NCBI GenBank assembly: GCA_030614945.1
Contig: JAUXAH010000144.1
Coordinates: forward strand, 1 to 5,538
DNA length: 5,538 nucleotides
From: Phycisphaerae bacterium
GTDB taxonomy: Bacteria; Planctomycetota; Phycisphaerae; Sedimentisphaerales; SG8-4
Reading direction: 5' to 3'
Below are positions 1 through 5,442 of the stretch, one piece after another. Every line of letters begins with the position of its first letter. Within the stretch, counting starts at the first letter, position 1. A model generated the notes under the pieces. It was not told where the DNA came from and searched no databases. It was given only the letters and a program-made list of their open reading frames with translations. Position numbers and translations under genes: made by a program.

Positions 1-1209
1 GACCCGCACATAGCCCTGCAGCTGCATCATCTTTTCATCTTGCGAGAGTGTGCCCATATAAAACGCCCGCCAGGAAAGGCCGCTGGTAAAATACGTTATC
101 TCGAACGGTACCTGGCCGCTGACCTCCGAGCGAATGAGCCAGCGGCCAAGCTCCCGCAGCCTCGCCGGGAACACCAACTGCTGAATATCAATCTTGTCCG
201 CCTGCTCCAATGGCTCTAAACTGAGCGATGTCGGGTCAATCAGCGTATTGGCCCACATAAACTGCAGCCAGTTCCAGCCCTTCTTCAATGTCAGGTTCCG
301 CCGCTCCCGCACCAGCGTCAAATCACCTGCTGCTATCTCGCCAGACCGTCCATAAGGCAGATAACCACTCCGTCCCCTTTTCTCAATTTCCTTACGTATA
401 GCTTCATTTAATTTCTCGATTTTCTTACGTGCAGCTTTATCTAAGTCGCCGCTGCGTTCACCATATCTATATCCACCACCATATCCCCCATAACCACCAT
501 AGCCACCGCCATAGCCCCCATAGCCGTACCAACTTTGAAACGTAGAATTATAAATCGTAAGCTGTACCTTATCCCGCCTCGGCAGTGTTACCAGCTCTAT
601 CGCACTTGCCGGCGCAAAAGGTGGCTGCTCAGATATTTCCCCTCCGATAGGCTCGTCGATTCCAACGCCGGCCAGCGTCTTGGTAACGCCTTTGCCATAT
701 TTTGCTACTCTTAAGAGAGCCTTCTCCCTTAGCTCTTCCTTATCATCCAAACGCTCGGCTCGCGCGATTTTCACTGTCTTATCAATATCCGCAGTTCGTC
801 TGATCCCCATTTCCTTTTCAGGCCTCAATCTCTCCGCCGCGCCTGGCTCTCTCACAACTTCACGGCCAGGATATTGTGTCTCATCCTTGGTCAAGTTAGT
901 AACCAGCAGCAATAACCCCACCAGCAGCACTGCCGCAGCCGCACCAATCCAGGCGGACGGCTTGAACGGAATAACCTTCGGCTGCGCCGGCTGACCGGCC
1001 TGCTCTACCACCTGCGAAATCAAGTCCTCAGAAACCTCGACCTCTTCACGCAGTAAATCCAGCGCGGCGAATTTGCGTTTTAATTTTTCCAGATGCTTGC
1101 GGCACTGAGCGCAGTCTCCAAGATGCCCGGCGATTTTTCTCATCCGGACCTCTGGGCCCAGTGCAAACTGGTATTCGATAAGCTCTCGCTCGGTAAGATG
1201 ATGTTTCAT
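1..1209 (-). CDS. Transmembrane zinc-finger anti-sigma factor with DUF4139-like C-terminal domain (partial, C-terminus beyond window)
   Basis: Open for 403 codons from ATG 1209 to the left edge with no stop, so the C-terminus is missing. Residues 1-50 form a zinc-finger anti-sigma domain: His29-x3-Cys33-x2-Cys36 is the HxxxCxxC signature that binds Zn and holds an ECF sigma factor in the cytoplasm. Residues about 86-104 are one hydrophobic membrane segment with basic residues before it (KLKRK), placing the N-terminus inside. Residues 110-200 are charged linker. Residues 228-250 are almost only Gly and Tyr, followed by a duplicated Lys/Glu-rich helical segment (258-279). Residues about 295-403 (KKGWNWLQFMW, LIDPTSLSL, ITYFTSGLSWRAFY) resemble the DUF4139 domain of MuiA-type proteins. 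The start overlaps the sigma stop (ATGA) and has GGGAGG just upstream, so translation is probably coupled. Its role as regulator of the adjacent sigma factor is inferred from the motif and context; the DUF4139 assignment is from remembered motifs. Confidence 0.85.
   Translation of the reverse strand, partial: MKHHLTERELIEYQFALGPEVRMRKIAGHLGDCAQCRKHLEKLKRKFAALDLLREEVEVSEDLISQVVEQAGQPAQPKVIPFKPSAWIGAAAAVLLVGLLLLVTNLTKDETQYPGREVVREPGAAERLRPEKEMGIRRTADIDKTVKIARAERLDDKEELREKALLRVAKYGKGVTKTLAGVGIDEPIGGEISEQPPFAPASAIELVTLPRRDKVQLTIYNSTFQSWYGYGGYGGGYGGYGGYGGGYRYGERSGDLDKAARKKIEKLNEAIRKEIEKRGRSGYLPYGRSGEIAAGDLTLVRERRNLTLKKGWNWLQFMWANTLIDPTSLSLEPLEQADKIDIQQLVFPARLRELGRWLIRSEVSGQVPFEITYFTSGLSWRAFYMGTLSQDEKMMQLQGYVRV
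373..438 (-). repeat. 33-bp tandem duplication inside the anti-sigma gene
   Basis: Two adjacent 11-codon units encode KAARKKIEKLN and EAIRKEIEKRG (residues 258-268 and 269-279). Over the first 27 bases of each unit I count 22 identities. The pair directly follows (in protein order) the Gly/Tyr-rich stretch, so residues 228-279 look like a low-complexity insertion between the membrane segment and the DUF4139-like domain. Confidence 0.65.
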
Positions 1210-1805
1210 TTTACCTCCCTCGAAACATCAGGTAATCTTTGCGCCAGCGTTTTAAGTGCCCTGTACATTTGTGCTTTCACCGTCCCGATGGAGCAGCCTA
1301 ATGCTTCCGCCACTTCCCGGTAGCTAAGCTGCTGATAATACGCCAGAACGAGCGTCGTCCGCTGATTCGCGGGCAGCGACTCAACGGCCTGCTGCACCTG
1401 TTCTTTTTGCTCAGCCCTTGCCGCCTGTTGCGATGGCTCACACGAACTATCCGCCACGGCTACCGCACCGAGTTCTTCACATCTCCCGTCGGCACAATCT
1501 AATTTCTGATTCAGCGATACAACTCGCAGCCGCCTGCGTCTTCGCATACCATCGATAGCCACATGCGTTGCGATTGTAAACAGCCACGGCTTAAAGCGAT
1601 TGCCCCGAAGCGTATGGGCTTTTTCGTGGACGCGCTTAAAGGTTTCCTGAAAAAGGTCTTCAGCCTGTTCACGACTGCCGCTCATTCGTGTCAAATATCC
1701 CAATACACTATCTCCGTATCGGCGTACAAGCTCGCCGAACGCCGTCTTATCGCCCTGACGATGGGCGTCGATTAAGCTTCTGTCGGTGTTCTCCATTGAG
1801 GCCAT
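1206..1805 (-). CDS. ECF-family RNA polymerase sigma-70 factor
   Basis: A 199-residue alternative sigma factor that directs RNA polymerase to a specific set of promoters. Region sigma-2 spans about residues 22-92: FGELVRRYGDSVLGYL, the DLFQETF core-binding motif near 50-56, the -10 recognition/melting segment around RFKPWLFTIATHVAIDGM, then an Arg-rich run. A Cys-containing linker of about 45 residues follows. Region sigma-4 spans about 135-190: SLPANQRTTLVLAYYQQLSYREVAEALGCS.. with the helix-turn-helix at about 159-187 (LSYREVAEALG, IGTVKAQMYRA). No sigma-3 is present and the length is typical of ECF sigmas. The stop overlaps the anti-sigma start by ATGA, the classic arrangement of a sigma and its antagonist. 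Start 1805 has GGAG only three bases upstream; the Met at 1796 is an alternative with 12-base spacing. A candidate ECF promoter immediately upstream suggests autoregulation. Confidence 0.95.
   Translation of the reverse strand: MASMENTDRSLIDAHRQGDKTAFGELVRRYGDSVLGYLTRMSGSREQAEDLFQETFKRVHEKAHTLRGNRFKPWLFTIATHVAIDGMRRRRRLRVVSLNQKLDCADGRCEELGAVAVADSSCEPSQQAARAEQKEQVQQAVESLPANQRTTLVLAYYQQLSYREVAEALGCSIGTVKAQMYRALKTLAQRLPDVSREVK
1214..1219 (-). promoter_or_regulatory. Ribosome binding site of the anti-sigma gene inside the sigma coding end
   Basis: GGGAGG lies within the last codons of the sigma gene, four bases before the anti-sigma ATG (1209). With the ATGA stop/start overlap it supports the 1209 start and translational coupling of the two proteins. 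Confidence 0.75.
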
Positions 1806-1825
1806 TTACTCCATCTACCAGTATA

Positions 1826-1849
1826 GACGTCTATCGTAGCCGAACGGTT
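1826..1849 (-). promoter_or_regulatory. Candidate ECF-type autoregulatory promoter
   Basis: On the minus strand AAC (1849-1847) is followed after exactly 17 bases by CGTC (1829-1826). AAC in the -35 element and CGTC in the -10 element with 16-17 bases between them is the usual architecture of ECF sigma promoters. Transcription would start near 1819, giving a leader of about 14 bases that includes the GGAG. The -10 lies in a perfect 12-base palindrome, ATAGACGTCTAT (1823-1834). The specificity of this sigma is unknown, so the match is suggestive only. Confidence 0.35.
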
Positions 1850-2008
1850 GACAGAGAACAAAAAAAATCCCCAAAAGACTGTATAACACCCGCGAAATTG
1901 GCGGTTTTTGGCCTGATTTTTGAGAAACGACGACCTCATAGCAGTCGTTGTGAGTGAGTTAATGTTCTCATAAGTATATTATCCAGGTATTCAGCAATCC
2001 AAGAAAGA

Positions 2009-2036
2009 GGACTTCTGCCGAAGTCCCAAGATTTTT
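2009..2036 (+). terminator. Weak hairpin with T-tract
   Basis: GGACTTC (2009-2015), loop TGCC, GAAGTCC (2020-2026): a perfect 7-bp stem, followed after five bases by TTTTT (2032-2036). The gap before the T-run makes it a poor intrinsic terminator, and no plus-strand gene ends upstream. It could instead be a barrier in the divergent region, or a chance hairpin. Confidence 0.25.
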
Positions 2037-2118
2037 CACCCCAACTGACGCTACAGGCAGGCGCTCTGGTCGCTTCTGTCGCAGGAGTAGAGCCAGTGCG
2101 GCGATAAGAAAGTAATGG

Positions 2119-2147
2119 GTTCCAAGTATCCAGGTCTGTGTTATAAT
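2119..2147 (+). promoter_or_regulatory. Candidate extended -10 promoter for the GH2 gene
   Basis: TATAAT (2142-2147) is preceded by TG one base upstream (2139-2140), giving the extended -10 form TGnTATAAT, which needs little -35 sequence. The -35 position with a 17-base spacer (2119-2124, GTTCCA) is weak. Start of transcription would be near 2154, leaving about 105 bases of leader before the GH2 start codon. Confidence 0.5.
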
Positions 2148-2259
2148 GTCATGATGGGTATGAGTAAGGTTACAGTATCCGAATGCGCCATCGCCGATGT
2201 GAACGGCAACGGAGAAGGCCCAAAAAGCCCGATGATTTCTTGAAAAGGAGAACCAAAAT

Positions 2260-4143
2260 ATGAAATCCGACAAAAGCTATTCGTTTAGGAGTTCCAGTCT
2301 ATTTATGCCGGCAGTTTGCGTCATCATCGCAGGCTTACAGGCCGGCCCGTCCTCAGCAGAACCGAAAATCCCTCGTCCTGAACATCCAAAGCCCCAGTTT
2401 AGACGAGATGCCTGGTTCAATCTGAATGGTCAATGGGACTTTACGATGGACCCCAACGTCGTCGGGACCAAAGACAATTGGCAGAATAAACCCTCCAAGT
2501 TCAACAAGAAAATAACCGTTCCCTTCTGCGTGGAAAGCAAGTTATCCGGCATCGGACACACAGACTTCATAAAAGCAGTTTGGTATCACCGAACCTTCAT
2601 TCTGCCGACGACCTGGAAAGGCAAACGCGTGTTTCTGCATTTCGGGGCAGTGGACTACGAATGCCGGGCCTGGGTTAATGGAAAACCCGTGGGGCCCCAT
2701 TATGGTGGCAGTGTCTCATTTGCCTTTGAGATAACCGATGCTGTTAAAAAGGGCGAAAACGAGCTGGTCGTTTACGCCTTTGATGATGTGCGCTCTGAAG
2801 TTCAACCTTCAGGTAAGCAAAGCACTCGGCGCGAGTCGTACGGCGTACATTACACCCGCGTAACTGGAATCTGGCAAACAGTCTGGCTGGAAGCACGGCC
2901 GCAACAATTCCTGGAATCAGTTCGCATAGTCCCAGACTTAGACGGAAAACGTTTTATCGTCACGCCGACAGTTAAGGGATATAAGCGGGGTCTTCAGCTC
3001 CGTGCAACCCTGCTGACGCCGAACGGCAAAAAGCTCACTTCCGAAAGCATCCCAGCTAAAAGTGGCAGTACGGCTATTCTTGAGATTAGGAAGCCGCGAG
3101 CCTGGAGCCCAAGTGAACCTTATCTCTACGCCCTTCGGCTGGAACTGGTCGATGGTGGCAAGGTTGTGGATTCAGTGATGAGTTACGCGGGTCTGCGGAA
3201 GTTCCACATTGAAGGCAACAAGTTCTATTTGAACAACAAGCCAATCTTTCTACGGTTCGTTCTCGACCAGGGGTTTTATCCGGATGGCATCTGGACTGCC
3301 CCCAGCGATGCGGCATTGAAGGCGGATATCGAAATGTCGATGGCAGCCGGGTTTAACGGTGCTCGCCTGCACCAGAAGGTCTTTGAAGAGCGTTTTCATT
3401 ATTGGGCCGACAAGCTGGGCTACCTGACGTGGGGAGAATTTGCCGATTGGGGCCGAGTCCACTCATTTGGCAACCCGCAGGGAGTCCTCAATCTGGAACG
3501 CGAATGGTGGGACGCCATCTTGCGTGACCGCAACCACCCTTCGATTGTGGCGTGGACCCCATTAAATGAAACGTCCGGGGCTGCGAGAAACAATTATGAG
3601 GCTTACAGCCGTTCTGTCAAATCCCTCGTGGCTATAACACGGGCACTTGACACGACCCGACCTATCAATGATGCCAGCGGCTATGTGCACGTAGAGACAG
3701 ACATCTTTACCGTACATGATTACGACCAGAACCCCGACACTTTTCGGGAGCGTTACACAAGTGTAGATCCTGATTCCCCCCAGACCGCCTTTGTGCGGTC
3801 TTCAGAAACATCGGTTCCATACGAAGGGCAACCATATGTGGTGGATGAATACGGCGGTACCTTCTGGACGGAAGATTATCTCAACCATCCGGAAAAAACC
3901 GGTAAACGGCGAAACAATTGGGGATACGGCAAGTCCAGAGCGCAGGTCGAGGACCGCATCAAAGCCCTGACAGACATCATGCTGAACCACCCGCATATTT
4001 CCGGGTTTACCTACACGCAATTGACCGATGTTGAGCAGGAAGTCAACGGTATCTATACATATGACCGTAAGCCAAAGTTTGATATCAAGAGTCTGAAAAG
4101 CATTTTTGGTGCGCCGGCAGCAATTGAAAAGTCAAAAAAATAA
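2260..4143 (+). CDS. Secreted glycoside hydrolase family 2 enzyme (beta-galactosidase-like)
   Basis: A complete 627-residue protein. Residues 1-33 form a signal peptide (basic start, hydrophobic 14-28, cleavage likely after SSA33), so it acts outside the cytoplasm. The order of domains is the GH2 minimum: an N-terminal sugar-binding jelly roll (about 45-215, with FNLNGQWDF, VPFCVESKLSGIG, WYHRTF, WVNGKPVG), an Ig-like middle domain (about 216-310), and a TIM barrel (about 311-605). The catalytic acid/base is Glu437 in WTPLNET and the nucleophile Glu530 in VVDEYGG; both are present, so the enzyme should be an active retaining beta-glycosidase. RLHQK (369-373) and WADKLGYLTWGE are typical of the barrel. 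Length is close to E. coli GusA (603) and far below LacZ (1024). The C-terminal barrel segment NGIYTYDRKPKF aligns with GusA, but the preceding N-x-K glucuronate-binding motif is replaced by EVN (594-596), so glucuronidase activity is unlikely. True substrate cannot be told. AAGGAG at 2245-2250, nine bases before ATG, fixes the start. Confidence 0.93.
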   Translation: MKSDKSYSFRSSSLFMPAVCVIIAGLQAGPSSAEPKIPRPEHPKPQFRRDAWFNLNGQWDFTMDPNVVGTKDNWQNKPSKFNKKITVPFCVESKLSGIGHTDFIKAVWYHRTFILPTTWKGKRVFLHFGAVDYECRAWVNGKPVGPHYGGSVSFAFEITDAVKKGENELVVYAFDDVRSEVQPSGKQSTRRESYGVHYTRVTGIWQTVWLEARPQQFLESVRIVPDLDGKRFIVTPTVKGYKRGLQLRATLLTPNGKKLTSESIPAKSGSTAILEIRKPRAWSPSEPYLYALRLELVDGGKVVDSVMSYAGLRKFHIEGNKFYLNNKPIFLRFVLDQGFYPDGIWTAPSDAALKADIEMSMAAGFNGARLHQKVFEERFHYWADKLGYLTWGEFADWGRVHSFGNPQGVLNLEREWWDAILRDRNHPSIVAWTPLNETSGAARNNYEAYSRSVKSLVAITRALDTTRPINDASGYVHVETDIFTVHDYDQNPDTFRERYTSVDPDSPQTAFVRSSETSVPYEGQPYVVDEYGGTFWTEDYLNHPEKTGKRRNNWGYGKSRAQVEDRIKALTDIMLNHPHISGFTYTQLTDVEQEVNGIYTYDRKPKFDIKSLKSIFGAPAAIEKSKK

Positions 4144-4190
4144 ATTGCAATTTTGGCAAAAACGGTGGGAGCAGATGGATGGGGACAATG

Positions 4191-4213
4191 AAAAGCAGTT
4201 ATTGAGTATAACT
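4191..4213 (-). terminator. Possible weak terminator downstream of tRNA-Arg
   Basis: On the minus strand, AGTTAT (4213-4208), loop ACTCA, ATAACT (4202-4197), then GCTTTTC. The 6-bp stem is AT-rich and the T-run is only four bases, but its place about 25 bases after the tRNA 3' end fits a processing or termination signal. Confidence 0.25.
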
Positions 4214-4237
4214 ACTTAGCTTTCAATGAGTTAACAA

Positions 4238-4311
4238 CACGCCCGGCAGGACTCGAACCTGCGACCTACGGATTAGAAATCCGTTGCTCTATCCGGCTGA
4301 GCTACGGGCGC
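4238..4311 (-). tRNA. tRNA-Arg (anticodon UCU)
   Basis: The minus strand folds as a complete cloverleaf of 74 bases. Acceptor GCGCCCG (4311-4305) pairs with CGGGCGT (4245-4239), with one G-T pair at the end and discriminator G. The D arm is GCTC..GAGC, the anticodon stem ACGGA/TCCGT encloses the loop TTTCTAA with anticodon TCT, and the T arm is GCAGG TTCGAGT CCTGC. It reads AGA (and AGG by wobble). The CCA end is not encoded. The sequence closely resembles the E. coli UCU arginine tRNA. It sits alone between convergent gene ends, with its own promoter. No direct repeat of its 3' end was found in the window, so there is no sign of an integrated element here. Confidence 0.96.
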
Positions 4312-4331
4312 CGAAATCTTTAAGTGCTTGT

Positions 4332-4361
4332 AATATAACGATTTCCCACACAGGTTGTCAA
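4332..4361 (-). promoter_or_regulatory. Promoter of tRNA-Arg
   Basis: On the minus strand a perfect TTGACA (4361-4356) is followed after 18 bases by TATATT (4337-4332). Transcription would start near 4325, about 14 bases before the mature tRNA 5' end. Strong housekeeping-type promoter, as expected for a stable RNA. Confidence 0.8.
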
Positions 4362-4383
4362 ATCTTTTAGTGAGCAGAAGACC

Positions 4384-4436
4384 AAAAAAGGCCGAAAGTG
4401 CCAATTCGGTGTTGTATATCTTCGGCAAAAGCCGAA
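4384..4436 (-). terminator. Tandem hairpins with T6 tract ending the small minus-strand unit
   Basis: On the minus strand TTCGGC-TTTT-GCCGAA (4436-4421) forms a perfect 6-bp hairpin. A second hairpin, CCGAA (4409-4405) with TTCGG (4396-4392), is followed by CC and TTTTTT (4389-4384), the form of an intrinsic terminator. The half-sites are nearly identical, so 4426-4421 can also pair with 4396-4391. The element lies just after the second open frame (stop at 4444) and before the tRNA promoter, and so would also insulate the tRNA. Confidence 0.55.
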
Positions 4437-4443
4437 CAATCAG

Positions 4444-4578
4444 TTAAGAGATAATGTGCGATTTTAGCTCCTTTGTCTGGGTGATTTTGTTGTTATACTT
4501 CTTTCCTTGCTCAATGGTTTTTGCTTTGAGTTCAGTTCGTTTCTTTAATATCTCTTGCCACCTGCCAAACCGCTTGCG
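4444..4578 (-). other. Second open frame overlapping and continuing the 35-codon ORF
   Basis: In the +1 frame relative to the small ORF, the minus strand is open for 44 codons from 4578 to TAA at 4446-4444, with no ATG. Its product is rich in Lys (KKRTELKAKT, KKYNNKITQTKELK). A single-base shift anywhere in the overlap, for example at ATTAAAG, would join it to the upstream ORF and give a protein of about 64 residues ending right before the terminator. Either the gene is frameshifted (mutation or sequencing error) or this frame is chance. No family recognised. Confidence 0.3.
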
Positions 4579-4639
4579 CTATTTGCTCGAAGTATGTTTT
4601 TGCCTTGAGAACTGCTTGTTCCTGTGTCATAATCGTCAT
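4532..4639 (-). CDS. Small hypothetical protein (35 aa), possibly frameshifted
   Basis: ATG 4639 to TGA 4534-4532, encoding 35 residues that begin MTIMTQEQAVLKAKTYFEQI. AAGGAGG (4650-4644), a full-strength Shine-Dalgarno sequence, lies four bases before the ATG; the second Met (codon 4, at 4630) has 13-base spacing. The peptide is amphipathic and probably helical, with one Trp and alternating Ala/Gln/Lys, and has no signal peptide, membrane segment or cysteine. A candidate promoter (4735-4707) and a terminator (4436-4384) frame it as a single unit of about 315 bases. The reading frame downstream remains open in +1, so the real product may be about 64 residues. I do not recognise a family. It could be a genuine small protein, the remnant of a longer gene, or the peptide part of a dual-function RNA. 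Confidence 0.45.
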   Translation of the reverse strand: MTIMTQEQAVLKAKTYFEQIAQAVWQVARDIKETN

Positions 4640-4706
4640 CGGGCCTCCTTGCAAAGGTTAAACATGGATTCAATTTACCAGTGTTCTACCTTTCGAGACC
4701 CTTTTT

Positions 4707-4735
4707 ATAATATTATATAACAGAAATATTCACAA
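4707..4735 (-). promoter_or_regulatory. Candidate promoter of the small minus-strand unit
   Basis: TTGTGA (4735-4730) and TATTAT (4712-4707) on the minus strand are separated by 17 bases. Transcription would start near 4700 with a leader of about 60 bases. The same AT-rich patch holds TATAAT on the plus strand (4706-4711), but with a poor -35, so a divergent promoter toward the gene at 4831 is possible though weaker. Confidence 0.45.
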
Positions 4736-4741
4736 TGGCAC

Positions 4742-4755
4742 GCAGGCGCGCCTGC
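4742..4755. repeat. Perfect 14-bp GC-rich palindrome
   Basis: GCAGGCGCGCCTGC is its own reverse complement and lies in an otherwise AT-rich intergenic stretch, seven bases upstream of the minus-strand promoter -35 and 76 bases before the start of the cyclodeaminase-like gene. Its position would suit an operator for either direction. No second copy in the window. Confidence 0.6.
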
Positions 4756-4830
4756 CAAGTTGTGTCCAGACTCTATTAAATTCATTGCAAGTTTCCAGGC
4801 ACAGAAACTTATTCGGGAGAAGTCGGCAAA

Positions 4831-5442
4831 ATGATTTATTTAACTGAAAAAGATATTTTGAAAGCGGTATCTATTGATGAGATGTTGGATGCTATTGAGG
4901 CATCGATGTATATGTATGAAAGAAAAGAATTCTGCATGCCGCAACGGCTGCACGCGGACCATAAAGGAAACACTTTACTGCTTATGCCGTGTTTCACCAA
5001 AGATTCCTTTGGAACTAAACTGGTAACCCTGTTCCCGAAGAACCCCGAAAACAACATCCCTGTTTTGAACGGGATAATGGTTCTCAATGACGCACAAACC
5101 GGGGCACCCCTGGCATTGCTCAATGGCCCTGCCCTAACAGCCGTCAGAACTGCAGCGGTTGGAGCCGTGAGCATTCGCCACTTGGCTGCGGAGGATACTC
5201 AATCAGTGGGGATAGTCGGAGCGGGCGTTCAGGGTTTTCACCAGGCATGGCTTGCTTGTTCAGTAAAAAATCTGATGGACATTTTCATTTTTGACCTGTA
5301 TCCAGAAAAGTCTTTAGCGCTTATGGAAAAATTGTCAAAGAAGGTTCCCCACGTTAAGCTGCCTCAGGCAACCGCAGCCCTTTCCTCGCTGCTGTCATCG
5401 ACATCGACCAGGGCAAAGAAGTCGTCTTTGGCGATGATTTGA
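4831..5442 (+). CDS. Ornithine cyclodeaminase/mu-crystallin family protein, C-terminally truncated
   Basis: The first ~180 of 203 residues belong to the ornithine cyclodeaminase/mu-crystallin family, NAD(P)-dependent cytoplasmic enzymes that act on amino or imino acids (ornithine to proline, alanine dehydrogenation, ketimine reduction). Visible signatures are the N-terminal MIYLTEKDI, Lys63 in GTKLV, LNDAQTGAPLALLNGPALTAVRTAA with Arg106, and the Rossmann nucleotide loop GIVGAGVQG (Gly130, Gly132, Gly135). The usual length is 310-350 residues. Here homology stops near residue 180 and a Ser/Thr-rich out-of-frame tail ends at TGA 5442, so the second half of the Rossmann domain and the conserved Asp/GKtEL region needed for catalysis are gone. 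The product is probably inactive. GGGAG (4815-4819) lies 11 bases before ATG, rather far but adequate. The specific substrate cannot be assigned. Confidence 0.85.
   Translation: MIYLTEKDILKAVSIDEMLDAIEASMYMYERKEFCMPQRLHADHKGNTLLLMPCFTKDSFGTKLVTLFPKNPENNIPVLNGIMVLNDAQTGAPLALLNGPALTAVRTAAVGAVSIRHLAAEDTQSVGIVGAGVQGFHQAWLACSVKNLMDIFIFDLYPEKSLALMEKLSKKVPHVKLPQATAALSSLLSSTSTRAKKSSLAMI

Larger units (their letters stand above)
1806..2259. other. Divergent intergenic region between the sigma operon and the GH2 gene
   Basis: Contains the candidate sigma promoter at its left end, an extended -10 promoter for the GH2 gene near 2139-2147, a 7-bp hairpin at 2009-2026, and an A8 tract (1860-1867) next to a loose inverted repeat (CCAAAA 1871-1876 with TTTTGG 1906-1911). 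A minus-strand open frame (2273-1968) and a small plus-strand frame (2151-2243) are present, but neither is supported by a ribosome binding site or a recognisable family. No mobile-element ends seen. Confidence 0.6.

Noticed and set aside
680..1323. Plus-strand open frames at 680-994 and 1093-1323
   Set aside because: Antisense to the anti-sigma and sigma genes, whose motifs establish the minus strand as coding.
1563..1957. Plus-strand open frames at 1563-1775 and 1688-1957
   Set aside because: Antisense to the sigma gene and its promoter; no ribosome binding site or family resemblance.
1968..2273. Minus-strand open frame of 101 codons, partly hydrophobic
   Set aside because: It starts inside the GH2 coding sequence, covers the GH2 ribosome binding site and extended -10 promoter, has no ribosome binding site of its own, and matches no family I recognise. 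Likely chance, though its hydrophobic middle leaves a small doubt.
3086..4020. Minus-strand open frames within the GH2 gene (3086-3316, 3250-3462, 3802-4020)
   Set aside because: They are antisense to an intact gene with conserved catalytic motifs.
4142..4153. 12-bp palindrome AAATTGCAATTT across the GH2 stop codon
   Set aside because: AT-rich, with no loop and no T-run; not a terminator, and such palindromes are common by chance in AT-rich sequence.
4238..4311. tRNA-Arg as an integration site for a mobile element
   Set aside because: No integrase gene and no repeated copy of the tRNA 3' end in the window.
4454..4720. Plus-strand open frame of 88 codons, Cys/Phe/Leu-rich
   Set aside because: It lies antisense to the small minus-strand ORF and runs through its promoter and ribosome binding site; the hydrophobic composition is what the complement of a Lys/Gln/Glu-rich frame produces.
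4836..5174. Minus-strand open frame of 112 codons
   Set aside because: Antisense to the cyclodeaminase-like gene, whose family signatures are clear on the plus strand.
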